From NCBI GenBank assembly GCA_959606905.1, contig CAUHML010000062.1, forward strand, positions 1 to 17,255: DNA of 17,255 nucleotides. Reading direction: 5' to 3'. Positions 7,674 through 14,661 of the stretch are shown here, piece after piece. The notes under the pieces were generated by a model. It was given only the letters and a program-made list of their open reading frames with translations, was not told the DNA's origin and made no database searches. This DNA comes from an uncultured Bacteroides sp. (GTDB lineage Bacteria > Bacteroidota > Bacteroidia > Bacteroidales > Bacteroidaceae). The translations under genes and the position numbers were made by a program. Numbering within the stretch: the first letter of the stretch is position 1; every line of letters starts with the position of its first letter.

Positions 7674-8698
7674 TTCTTATTGGAAAACAAATGAATATTA
7701 CGGAACAGAGGATTCTTGCGTTCCAATACCAGCATTTCTGCCAATAAAAGCAACAGAATAATCCATGCCACAGCCTGGAACTGCTCATTAAACTCTGTGT
7801 ATACCTGTGTTTCCACATCAGCTTTCGCCATTTTATTAATTTCCCGGCTAATCGCCTTTTGAGCACCATTTGTATTATCTACACGCACATAGATACCATT
7901 GCCCGCCTTAGCTATCTCCTGACACATCTGTTCGTTCAAACGGGTTACAATCACGTTCCCGTCACGGTCGCGACGATAATCATTTGTCCCTTCTGCCGGG
8001 ATGGGAGCTCCCTCAGGCATACCTACACCAAGAACATTCACTTGAATACCTTTTTCTGCGGCATCTTTAGCAGCTTCCACTGCACCACCTTCATGATTTT
8101 CACCATCGGTAATGACAATCACTGCACGCCCTACCCCCTCTTGCGGAGTAAAACTACGGGAGGCCAAATTAATGGCTGCCCCAATTGCTGTACCTTGTTT
8201 GGAAATCAATGAAGGATCTATAGACTCCAAAAACATCTTGGCTGATATATAATCGCTTGTAATAGGAAGCTGTGTAAATGCATCACCCGCAAAAACAATC
8301 ATACCTACTTTATCATTCTCCATTTTATCCACCAACTGCGCAACAAGTCTCTTTGCCTTCTGCAAACGACTGGGCTGTACGTCTTGTGCCAGCATCGAAT
8401 TGGAAATATCCAATGCAATCATCACTTCAACTCCCTGACGCTTCACTGTTTCCAGTTTAGAACCAAACTGCGGACGCGCCAACAATACAGAAAACAGACC
8501 GATAGCAACAAATACCATCCAAAACTTCACATCCGGACGATACTTGGATACGTCCGGCATCAATTGTGCCATCAGTTCCGGATCACCGAATTTGCGGATA
8601 TTCTTCCGTCGCCGATAATTGGAATACAAGTAGAAGGCTGCTAACAAGGGCAACAACAGCAACAAGTACAAATATGCAGGTTCTTCAAATCGAAACAT
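7670..8698 (-). CDS. batB: BatB: membrane-anchored von Willebrand A protein
   Basis: The protein has 342 residues. Two N-terminal membrane helices (about 7-25 and 58-74) are followed by a VWA domain. It has a full metal-ion-dependent adhesion site: D97-x-S99-x-S101 (ALDISNSML), T170 in the KQGTAIGAA loop and D198 in VIVITDGENH. A C-terminal helix (about 310-325) is followed by a short basic tail. The VWA domain lies between helices 2 and 3. An intact MIDAS implies metal-dependent binding of a partner, probably another Bat protein, while the ligand is unknown. The gene follows batA after an 80-base gap and overlaps batC by four bases. It pairs with BatA, whose order of helices is the same, so the two likely arose by duplication. 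Confidence 0.93.
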   Translation of the reverse strand: MFRFEEPAYLYLLLLLPLLAAFYLYSNYRRRKNIRKFGDPELMAQLMPDVSKYRPDVKFWMVFVAIGLFSVLLARPQFGSKLETVKRQGVEVMIALDISNSMLAQDVQPSRLQKAKRLVAQLVDKMENDKVGMIVFAGDAFTQLPITSDYISAKMFLESIDPSLISKQGTAIGAAINLASRSFTPQEGVGRAVIVITDGENHEGGAVEAAKDAAEKGIQVNVLGVGMPEGAPIPAEGTNDYRRDRDGNVIVTRLNEQMCQEIAKAGNGIYVRVDNTNGAQKAISREINKMAKADVETQVYTEFNEQFQAVAWIILLLLLAEMLVLERKNPLFRNIHLFSNKK

Positions 8699-8778
8699 TT
8701 CTTTATTTATTATTTTTACGATTTACTATTTACTAAACTTGTACAAGATACAATATCCTGAGAAAAAGGATGCGTATA

Positions 8779-9762
8779 CTACGGTATCTTCTTCAATATT
8801 GAATTACGTAACAGAACTTCCAACAGCACACATAAGAAAGCTGCCAGAGCAAACCAGCGATACTCTTCCTGGCGCTTGCTGTATTCTTTTACGTTCAGTT
8901 TCGTTTTCTCCAGCTTATCTATTTCCTCGTATACCTCTTTCAACTTCGAATTGCTCGTAGCGCGAAAATAATTACCATCCGTTGTTCCGGCAATTTGTGT
9001 CAGGGTCTTTTCGTCAATCTCAACCGGCATATTGACATACTGCACAGTTCCACCTACCGGATAAGGATATGGAGCCATACCGTTAGTACCTACACCGATA
9101 GTATAAACACGGATACCGAAACTTTTAGCTATCTCGGCAGCCGTCAACGGAGAAATATCTCCTCTATTATTCGTGCCGTCTGTTAAAAGAATAATCACTT
9201 TCGATTTGGCTTTGCTGTCTTTCAGCCGGGTAACCGCATTGGCAATACCCATACCCACTGCCGTGCCATCCTCAATAAGACCACATTTTACGTCCTTTAT
9301 CAAATTCAAAAGCACGGCGTGATCTACCGTCAACGGACATTGCGTAAAACTTTCTCCGGCGAATAGCGTGATGCCGACATTGTCATTCGGACGACCATTG
9401 ATAAACTCTGCCGCCACATCCTTGGCCGCTTCCAGGCGATTCGGCTTCAAATCTTCAGCCAACATACTGGTGGAAACGTCTATGGCAAGCATTATATCAA
9501 TACCCTCTATTTCACTATTCTGCCAGCTATCAGTAGTTTGCGGCCTGGCTAAAACGATAATAATCAAAGCTAAAGCTATTATCCTCAATGCAAATGGTGC
9601 ATGCAGCAAGTAATTCTTATAGCTCTTAGGAGCATGCGCATATACACGAGCGTCTGAAATTTGAAGCGTGGCTTCACTATTCTTCCGCCTCATGATATAC
9701 CATACTATATAAGGTATAAGCAACAGCAGCAAAAATAAATATTCAATATTGGCAAAAACCAT
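8779..9762 (-). CDS. batA: BatA: membrane-anchored von Willebrand A protein
   Basis: The 327-residue protein has the same plan as BatB: helices at about 7-24 and 56-73, a VWA domain, and a final helix at about 302-319. The MIDAS is complete: D95-x-S97-x-S99 (AIDVSTSML), T167 in EDGTAVGMG and D195 in LLTDGTNNRGD. BatA and BatB are about the same length and share LARPQ just after helix 2, supporting duplication. In Bacteroides fragilis the bat genes support tolerance to oxygen. In other bacteria similar MoxR-VWA sets assist folding or assembly of envelope or metal proteins. Which applies here cannot be read from sequence. The gene starts 60 bases after the BatD-like gene. The ATG at 9762 gives MVFANIEYLF, directly into the first helix with no cleavage site. 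Confidence 0.93.
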   Translation of the reverse strand: MVFANIEYLFLLLLLIPYIVWYIMRRKNSEATLQISDARVYAHAPKSYKNYLLHAPFALRIIALALIIIVLARPQTTDSWQNSEIEGIDIMLAIDVSTSMLAEDLKPNRLEAAKDVAAEFINGRPNDNVGITLFAGESFTQCPLTVDHAVLLNLIKDVKCGLIEDGTAVGMGIANAVTRLKDSKAKSKVIILLTDGTNNRGDISPLTAAEIAKSFGIRVYTIGVGTNGMAPYPYPVGGTVQYVNMPVEIDEKTLTQIAGTTDGNYFRATSNSKLKEVYEEIDKLEKTKLNVKEYSKRQEEYRWFALAAFLCVLLEVLLRNSILKKIP

Positions 9763-9822
9763 GATATTTACAATTTTACAAATTATGATTTATGATTGAA
9801 GCGTATCTCCCTGCTTTTACTT

Positions 9823-10896
9823 TCAGGCAAAATAGTTATACAGCTCCAAACCTATATATATCAGTGAACCGGCAAGTGCTGCCGTTAAAGCAACGATACC
9901 TGCACCAAGCAGTATCTTGGTACGCAAGGAACGTTTTTCAATGATAGTAATTTCAGTAGGCTGCGGCTTGGCATTTTCATCTTCTTTTTCCTTTGTTTCA
10001 TTGATAAAGTCAATCGCATTAATCAAATTTGCATCATTCTCATTCATCAGTGGATTATGTTTGGCAAACTTCACTAAATCCGCGGTTTGGAACAGGATAC
10101 GCAAATCCGATATTGCATTTTTATCATTCATTTCCAATAGTTTATCAATGATTTCAGAGGAAGTCATTTCCAATGCATTGAAACCGAAACGGTCTTTTAT
10201 ATAAGTACGAATAGCATCTGTTAATTCTGTATAATACTCCTTCGATTGTCCTTTCTGCCATACTTTCTCACCTTTGATGCGTTCTATTTCCTGCATAGCC
10301 AACTGATGCGGCGGCAGTTTCGGTTCTACCTTCACCTTACGAATTATCGGTTTGTTATCGCGAATACGTTTCACAAGATAGATAAGCAGCAACAGGAACG
10401 GCACAAACAATACAGCACAAGCGATAGACATATACCAGTCTTCCCATGCAAAAGGTGCTTTCATTACAGGTTTAGGACCAAAAAACTGATCGGGATGCAA
10501 CGTATCTACCGGCATGGAATACACTTTCAATGCCAAAGCTTTGGAGCGATATGCCTTATTATCAACAAGCACCTCCATTGGGGGCAAATAATATAATGCC
10601 GAGTCAAAGGAAGTTACGGTGTACTCCTGAGTTATCAACGAGCGCCTGCCGTCATTCAGCATCTGTGTATCGGGCTTGGCTATATCAACAATTTCCACTC
10701 CACGCACCAAAGTATCAGTATAGGCAGGAAGAATAGCACGCTTATCAGTGTCCAATGAAACCTGAAGCTTAATCTTGGCCTGCTCCCCTATAAGGATTTG
10801 CAAGGAATCAATTGTAGCATCCACTGTCACCGACTGGGCTATTATCCTACCCGTCAATGCTGTCAACAGCGTTATCAGAAATAAATATCTTTTCAT
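9823..10896 (-). CDS. BatD-like (DUF4381-like) two-TM protein of the bat operon
   Basis: The 357-residue protein starts with a signal peptide (MKRYLFLITLLTALTGRIIAQ). An exported beta-rich region follows (about 22-150; SLQILIGEQAKIKLQV, then ALYYLPPMEVLVDNKAY). A membrane helix sits at about 156-176 and a cytoplasmic helical region at about 185-310. That region contains YYTELTDAIRTYIKDRFGFNALEMTSSEII, the kind of segment seen in DUF4381 and in BatD tails. A second helix lies at about 327-349. The frame extends upstream to 10920, overlapping DUF58, but the ATG at 10896 has GGAGA just before it and begins the signal peptide, so it is chosen. It lies 7 bases after DUF58. Similar proteins sit between the DUF58 gene and batA in many MoxR-Bat operons. 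The function is unknown. It may be a partner linking the cytosolic DUF58/MoxR proteins to the membrane VWA proteins, which is inference. Confidence 0.85.
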   Translation of the reverse strand: MKRYLFLITLLTALTGRIIAQSVTVDATIDSLQILIGEQAKIKLQVSLDTDKRAILPAYTDTLVRGVEIVDIAKPDTQMLNDGRRSLITQEYTVTSFDSALYYLPPMEVLVDNKAYRSKALALKVYSMPVDTLHPDQFFGPKPVMKAPFAWEDWYMSIACAVLFVPFLLLLIYLVKRIRDNKPIIRKVKVEPKLPPHQLAMQEIERIKGEKVWQKGQSKEYYTELTDAIRTYIKDRFGFNALEMTSSEIIDKLLEMNDKNAISDLRILFQTADLVKFAKHNPLMNENDANLINAIDFINETKEKEDENAKPQPTEITIIEKRSLRTKILLGAGIVALTAALAGSLIYIGLELYNYFA

Positions 10897-10903
10897 TCTC
10901 CGA

Positions 10904-11773
10904 TTAGTTTCTTTTCGCAAATAAATTCATCAATGCTTTCACATAATCCTGGTCCGTACGTACTGACACATTATCTACATTGCTCTTAGTAAATGTATCA
11001 TTCAGTTCCGTCTGCTTATTCACCCACCAATCACGATGAGCACGCCGTACGGCACGCGAAGAAGTATCAATCCATTGTTCGTGACCCGTTTCCGCATCTT
11101 TTATTTTCATCAGCCCCACAGCAGGTAACTCCTCTACACGGCGGTCGTATACCTGAATAGCCACAACATCATGCTTCCGATTGGCAATAGTCATGGCATT
11201 TTTAAAACTCTCCTGGTCGATGAAGTCCGATAAGACAAAAGCCGTACAACGACGCTTCATAACATTCGTAAGATACTCCAAGCCGAGACGGATATTGGTC
11301 CGGCGACTTTCCGGACGGAAATCAAGCAATTCGCGAATGATATATAGTATATGTTTACGTCCCTTCTTGGGTGGAATAAACTTTTCTATCCGGTCTGAAA
11401 AGAAGATGACACCGATTTTATCATTATTTTGAATGGCGGAAAAAGCCAATGTAGCAGCTATTTCCGTCACCATATCTTTCTTCATCTGCTTCACAGTACC
11501 GAACTCCAGACTACCGGAAACATCTACCAGCAACATTACAGTCAATTCACGTTCTTCTTCAAACACCTTCACAAAGGGTTTATGAAAACGAGCCGTTACA
11601 TTCCAGTCTATGTCGCGTATATCGTCACCAAACTGATATTCACGCACTTCGGAAAAAGCCATACCTCTACCTTTGAAAGCCGAATGATACTGGCCCGCAA
11701 AAATATTATTGGACAATCCGCGCGTCTTTATCTCAATCTGACGGACTTTTTTTAATAAATCAGTTGTTTCCAT
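10904..11773 (-). CDS. DUF58 / VWA-like protein, MoxR partner
   Basis: This 289-residue protein has no signal peptide or membrane helix, so it is likely cytoplasmic. It carries the DUF58 hallmark YQFGDDIRDIDWNVTAR at residues 46-62, followed by a VWA-type fold with a complete MIDAS: D84-x-S86-x-S88 (LLVDVSGSL), T159 (RRTNIRLGL) and D183 (FVLSDFID). DUF58 genes sit next to moxR in most MoxR systems. The VWA-like domain is thought to be the substrate-recognition partner of the ATPase. Here the gene is second in the operon, 35 bases after moxR, and ends 7 bases before the BatD-like gene. Many DUF58 proteins of other groups carry membrane helices. This one is the short soluble form. Confidence 0.92.
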   Translation of the reverse strand: METTDLLKKVRQIEIKTRGLSNNIFAGQYHSAFKGRGMAFSEVREYQFGDDIRDIDWNVTARFHKPFVKVFEEERELTVMLLVDVSGSLEFGTVKQMKKDMVTEIAATLAFSAIQNNDKIGVIFFSDRIEKFIPPKKGRKHILYIIRELLDFRPESRRTNIRLGLEYLTNVMKRRCTAFVLSDFIDQESFKNAMTIANRKHDVVAIQVYDRRVEELPAVGLMKIKDAETGHEQWIDTSSRAVRRAHRDWWVNKQTELNDTFTKSNVDNVSVRTDQDYVKALMNLFAKRN

Positions 11774-11790
11774 TCAGTAATACATAAATA

Positions 11791-11807
11791 GTAAACAAAT
11801 TGTTTAC
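11791..11807. repeat. 17-base inverted repeat between moxR and DUF58
   Basis: GTAAACAA and TTGTTTAC flank a single central A, giving a perfect dyad directly after the moxR stop codon. It occupies half of the 35-base spacer. As RNA it would be a weak hairpin after loop closure and has no T-tract, so it is not a typical terminator. It could be a protein-binding operator or a processing site. Confidence 0.5.
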
Positions 11808-11808
11808 A

Positions 11809-12804
11809 TTAGGGCACTTCAACCTTATTCAATATTTTGCTGACGATTTCATCCGAAGTCATATTACTTGCTTCAGCTTCATAAGTCAGACCGATACGGT
11901 GGCGCAATACATCATGTGCCACTGCGCGCACATCTTCCGGGATAACATAGCCACGGCGTTTGATGAAAGCATAACTGCGTGCCGCCAATGCCAGATTGAT
12001 AGATGCACGAGGCGAACCGCCGAATCCGATCATATCTTTCAGTTCTTTCAAATCATACTTCTCCGGATAACGGGTTGCAAATACAATATCGACAATATAT
12101 TTTTCAATCTTTTCATCCAGATATACCTGACGTACGACCTTACGCGCTTCGATAATCTCGTCTGCTTTCAGAATAGGCTTTACATTCAGTCTTTCTCCGT
12201 TTATATTCTGGCGTATAATTAATTTTTCTTCTTCCAGTTTAGGATAGTCGATAACTACCTTCAGCATGAAACGGTCTACCTGCGCTTCAGGCAACGGATA
12301 CGTACCCTCTTGTTCGATAGGATTCTGAGTTGCAAGCACCAAAAAAGGTTCAGGCAGTCTGAATGTTTCCTTACCTATGGTAACCTGGCGTTCCTGCATA
12401 GCTTCCAATAAAGCACTTTGCACCTTGGCCGGAGCACGGTTAATTTCATCGGCCAATACAAAATTGGCAAATACAGGTCCTTTCTTTACCTGAAAAGTTT
12501 CATCTTTCTGGCTGTAAACCATCGTACCGATAACGTCCGCCGGCAACAAGTCAGGTGTAAACTGAATACGGCTATATTGTGCATCAATCAATGAAGCCAG
12601 TGTTTTGATAGCCAATGTTTTTGCCAAACCGGGCACACCTTCCAACAACACATGTCCGTCAGACAACAAACCGATTAACAACGACTCTACCAGGTGCTTT
12701 TGTCCTACAATAACCTGGTCCATGCCCGTAGTAAGATTGGTAACGAAAGCACTTTGTCTTTCAATCCGCTCGTTCAATTCGCGGATATCAATTGTTTCAG
12801 CCAT
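11809..12804 (-). CDS. MoxR-family AAA+ ATPase
   Basis: The 331-residue ATPase shows all core AAA+ elements. Walker A is GVPGLAKT at 56-63, Walker B VLADE at 116-120 and sensor 1 ATQNP at 158-162. The MoxR signatures EQEGTYPLPEAQVDRF (about 164-179) and GGSPRASINLALAARSYA are also present. Such ATPases hydrolyse ATP to remodel or activate partners, usually with VWA proteins encoded beside them, as here. MoxR ATPases work with DUF58/VWA partners in stress resistance and envelope assembly in several bacteria. It is the first gene of the bat operon, downstream of a good promoter. The ATG at 12804 gives a normal-length protein. Its role in remodelling BatA or BatB is inferred from context. Confidence 0.93.
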   Translation of the reverse strand: MAETIDIRELNERIERQSAFVTNLTTGMDQVIVGQKHLVESLLIGLLSDGHVLLEGVPGLAKTLAIKTLASLIDAQYSRIQFTPDLLPADVIGTMVYSQKDETFQVKKGPVFANFVLADEINRAPAKVQSALLEAMQERQVTIGKETFRLPEPFLVLATQNPIEQEGTYPLPEAQVDRFMLKVVIDYPKLEEEKLIIRQNINGERLNVKPILKADEIIEARKVVRQVYLDEKIEKYIVDIVFATRYPEKYDLKELKDMIGFGGSPRASINLALAARSYAFIKRRGYVIPEDVRAVAHDVLRHRIGLTYEAEASNMTSDEIVSKILNKVEVP

Positions 12805-12874
12805 AAATCAATGTATTTTAATGTTTAATTTTTCGTTTTCGCCCGGCCATACACCGGTAATTATAATTCGCTTC

Positions 12875-12906
12875 CAAAAGTACGGGAATAAATTAACCAT
12901 AGCAAC
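12875..12906 (-). promoter_or_regulatory. Bacteroides-type promoter of the moxR-bat operon
   Basis: On the minus strand TACTTTTG matches the -7 consensus TAnnTTTG exactly (12875-12882). GTTG (12903-12906) lies 20 bases upstream as a one-mismatch -33 TTTG. The predicted transcript would start near 12868, leaving a leader of about 64 bases before moxR. It is the clearest promoter in the window and explains eight downstream genes lying in the same direction with gaps of 80 bases or less. Confidence 0.7.
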
Positions 12907-12963
12907 TAATTTTTATTAAAAAACAATGTGAAACCTTTAGATTAAACTACTTTCATAGAGTTT

Positions 12964-13138
12964 AGAGCCTGTTTAATTTTGTTCAGCATTCTTTTCAAGA
13001 GTTCTTCTTTGAAAATATTTTTCTGTTTTTACTAAGAGCATAGCAGGCTATGTAACGGATAAAAAGAGGAAAACAGACCGGAAAGAAACTCAAAAGGAAC
13101 TGAAAAAATACTTCTTCAAGAATATTTAAACAAGCTCT
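12964..13138. repeat. Imperfect inverted-repeat element, about 175 bp (MITE/REP-like)
   Basis: The 14-base end AGAGCCTGTTTAAT (12964-12977) matches, inverted and with two mismatches, the end TTTAAACAAGCTCT (13125-13138). The inside is A/T-rich and partly self-complementary. Near its centre sits CATAGCAGGCTATG (13039-13052), which forms a 6-bp stem. The two halves are similar but not identical: T-rich on the left and A-rich on the right, with TTTTTCTGTTTT facing GGAAAACAGA. No open frame fills it. Terminal inverted repeats, compact size and a position between operons fit a non-autonomous mobile or REP-type repeat. I see no clear target-site duplication. Copy number in the genome is unknown. 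Confidence 0.6.
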
Positions 13139-13149
13139 GAGTATTTAAC

Positions 13150-13181
13150 AAAAAAGAAGCAGTATCTTTTTACTGCTTCTT
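13150..13181 (-). terminator. Terminator overlapping the HU-LysM stop codon
   Basis: Arms AAGAAGCAGTA and TACTGCTTCTT (13171-13181 and 13154-13164) enclose a 6-base loop. On the minus strand they are followed by a T-run. The upstream arm is the last codons of the HU-LysM gene and part of its stop codon, so the terminator is partly coding. Confidence 0.85.
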
Positions 13182-14282
13182 CACTAATTTAGGTATCTTT
13201 ATTGTTGTGCCCGCAGGTACATTATCCGGTTTTTTGATAACGTCTGGATTATGTTTTACTATATATGGATATAACGCTTTAGTTCCATAAAAACGAAGAG
13301 CCACTCTGGTCAATGTCTCACCTGGCTTTATCGTATATGTCGCCTGCGTTCCTGCAATGGTATAATTGGTAGAATCGGGTACATACTCAACTTTCTTCTG
13401 CTTTTTCGGCTGGGAGGCAGATGTAGCGGCTACTACAGTCTGTTTGACGGCAACCGGTGCTTCCTGCTGTTTTATTACAGGTTCAGCAATCAGCTTCTTC
13501 GACACAGTATCTTTTACGGCAATCGCCACACTATCCATTAAAACCGTATTACCTGCCGCATTATCAACTTCATTGCCAGCGGTTTCCTCCACAGGCGGTT
13601 CAGTCGATAATCCGTCAAACCAATCAGGATAATACAAATAAGCGACGGTTCCTGCACATAGCAATATAACAAGAGCCACGATGGCAATGAAGTATTTCAT
13701 TGCGGAAGATTCAGCCGGACCGGCAGTTTTGATAACCTCCACCCTCTCTTCATTAACTTCCTCCGAAGCCACAGTCTCCACAGGAACAACGGCTTCTTCT
13801 ACAGGTTCCGGTTCGACAGGACTATCGATTTTCTCGGCAATCTCCGGTGTCTCAACCGCACTACCGGCAACCACTTCCGGCACAGCATCTTCCACTTTCT
13901 GCTCCGTATCTTCATCCTCCTCACTGTCACTATCTACAGGGGTATCTTCTAAAACAGTACCTTCATTGAGCACTACTGTTTCAAAATGCGCAAACGGCTT
14001 ATTGATAATATCTTTCAAAGCAGGCTCCGGAGTAAATGAAACTTTGGTATGGCCTTGTATCTCAAAGCGTTCCCCAGTATTGACATTTACACTCTCCCGG
14101 CTTTCCACATCAATCAGTTTAAAAGCGCCCAGACCTTTAATCTTCACATACTTGTCTTTTTCCAACGCTTCTTCAATCAGTTGGAAAAACTCTTTCACAA
14201 AACTATCGGCATTCTTCTTGCTCATGCCATGCTTCTCAGCCAGCAAATCAATCAGATCCTGTATGTTTAGTTTTTCATTCAT
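13170..14282 (-). CDS. HU domain - transmembrane helix - LysM fusion protein
   Basis: The 370-residue protein has four visible parts. Residues 1-93 are an HU/IHF DNA-binding domain (LNIQDLIDLLAEKHGMSKKN, then KIKGLGAFKL, then VNTGERFEIQGHTKVSFTPEPALKDIINK). Residues about 100-190 are an acidic, proline-rich, disordered linker. Residues about 197-218 are a single membrane helix (YFIAIVALVILLCAGTVAYLYY). After a second linker, residues about 313-367 are a LysM domain (YTIKPGETLTRVALRFYGTK... PAGTTIKIPKL), which binds peptidoglycan in known cases. By topology the HU part would be in the cytoplasm and LysM in the periplasm. This suggests a nucleoid-to-wall tether (inference). In the HU arm the intercalating proline of the canonical RNPxTG motif is replaced by valine (VNVNTG), so DNA bending may be altered. 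The start at 14282 lies 25 bases after the HU gene, likely in the same transcript. Confidence 0.88.
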   Translation of the reverse strand: MNEKLNIQDLIDLLAEKHGMSKKNADSFVKEFFQLIEEALEKDKYVKIKGLGAFKLIDVESRESVNVNTGERFEIQGHTKVSFTPEPALKDIINKPFAHFETVVLNEGTVLEDTPVDSDSEEDEDTEQKVEDAVPEVVAGSAVETPEIAEKIDSPVEPEPVEEAVVPVETVASEEVNEERVEVIKTAGPAESSAMKYFIAIVALVILLCAGTVAYLYYPDWFDGLSTEPPVEETAGNEVDNAAGNTVLMDSVAIAVKDTVSKKLIAEPVIKQQEAPVAVKQTVVAATSASQPKKQKKVEYVPDSTNYTIAGTQATYTIKPGETLTRVALRFYGTKALYPYIVKHNPDVIKKPDNVPAGTTIKIPKLVKKQ

Positions 14283-14307
14283 AATATGGAAGATTTAAAA
14301 AGAAAGA

Positions 14308-14580
14308 TTACTTAAACTTATCCTTTAGCAAGGTACTGGGTTTATATGTCAGCACCAGTTTAGGCGGAACCAGCATACGTTGTTTGGTTGTTGGATTTAC
14401 GGATATACGTTCCGCTTTCTTTTTCACTTCGAATGTTCCAAAACCTTGTATGGAAATCATATTCCCTTCTTCCAGTTGCCGCGTCATATCCGACAGTAAA
14501 GAAGTAACCAACTCCGAAGTATCCTTCAAAGTATACCCTAACCTGCGTGACAATTCCGAAGTAAATTCTTTGTTATTCAA
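14308..14580 (-). CDS. HU-family DNA-binding protein (TTG start)
   Basis: This 90-residue HU/IHF-family protein is the length of a typical single-domain HU. It has the helical N-terminus (MNNKEFTSELSRRLGYTLKD), the turn SIQGFGTFEV, and a beta arm with VNPTTKQRMLVPPKL that keeps the intercalating proline. Such proteins bind and bend DNA as dimers and compact the nucleoid. The initiator is TTG at 14580. No in-frame ATG lies upstream before a stop codon, and the next internal ATG would delete the first helix. The gene lies 81 bases after rimO and 25 bases before the HU-LysM gene. The two share an HU fold and could form homo- or heterodimers (inference). A weak -7-like AAGATTTG lies in the rimO gap, but I do not call a promoter there. 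Confidence 0.87.
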   Translation of the reverse strand: MNNKEFTSELSRRLGYTLKDTSELVTSLLSDMTRQLEEGNMISIQGFGTFEVKKKAERISVNPTTKQRMLVPPKLVLTYKPSTLLKDKFK

Positions 14581-14661
14581 AATCCAAGCTTTAAAATTGT
14601 GAACTACTGTGCTATATTAGCAAATCTTCCCCACATACACAACAAGTACGAAAGGAAATAT

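Noticed and set aside
8738..8747. Perfect 10-base palindrome CTTGTACAAG between batA and batB
   Set aside because: It is too short to separate from chance in an AT-rich spacer, and no promoter or terminator elements are arranged around it.
12840..12868. Short CCGG...CCGG hairpin in the moxR leader as a riboswitch
   Set aside because: The stem is only four base pairs, with no aptamer-like core or attenuator, so it is not supported.
13681..14298. A 205-residue serine/threonine-rich frame on the plus strand
   Set aside because: It lies antisense to the HU-LysM gene. Its composition is the complement of the acidic linker codons, with no domain or start signal of its own.
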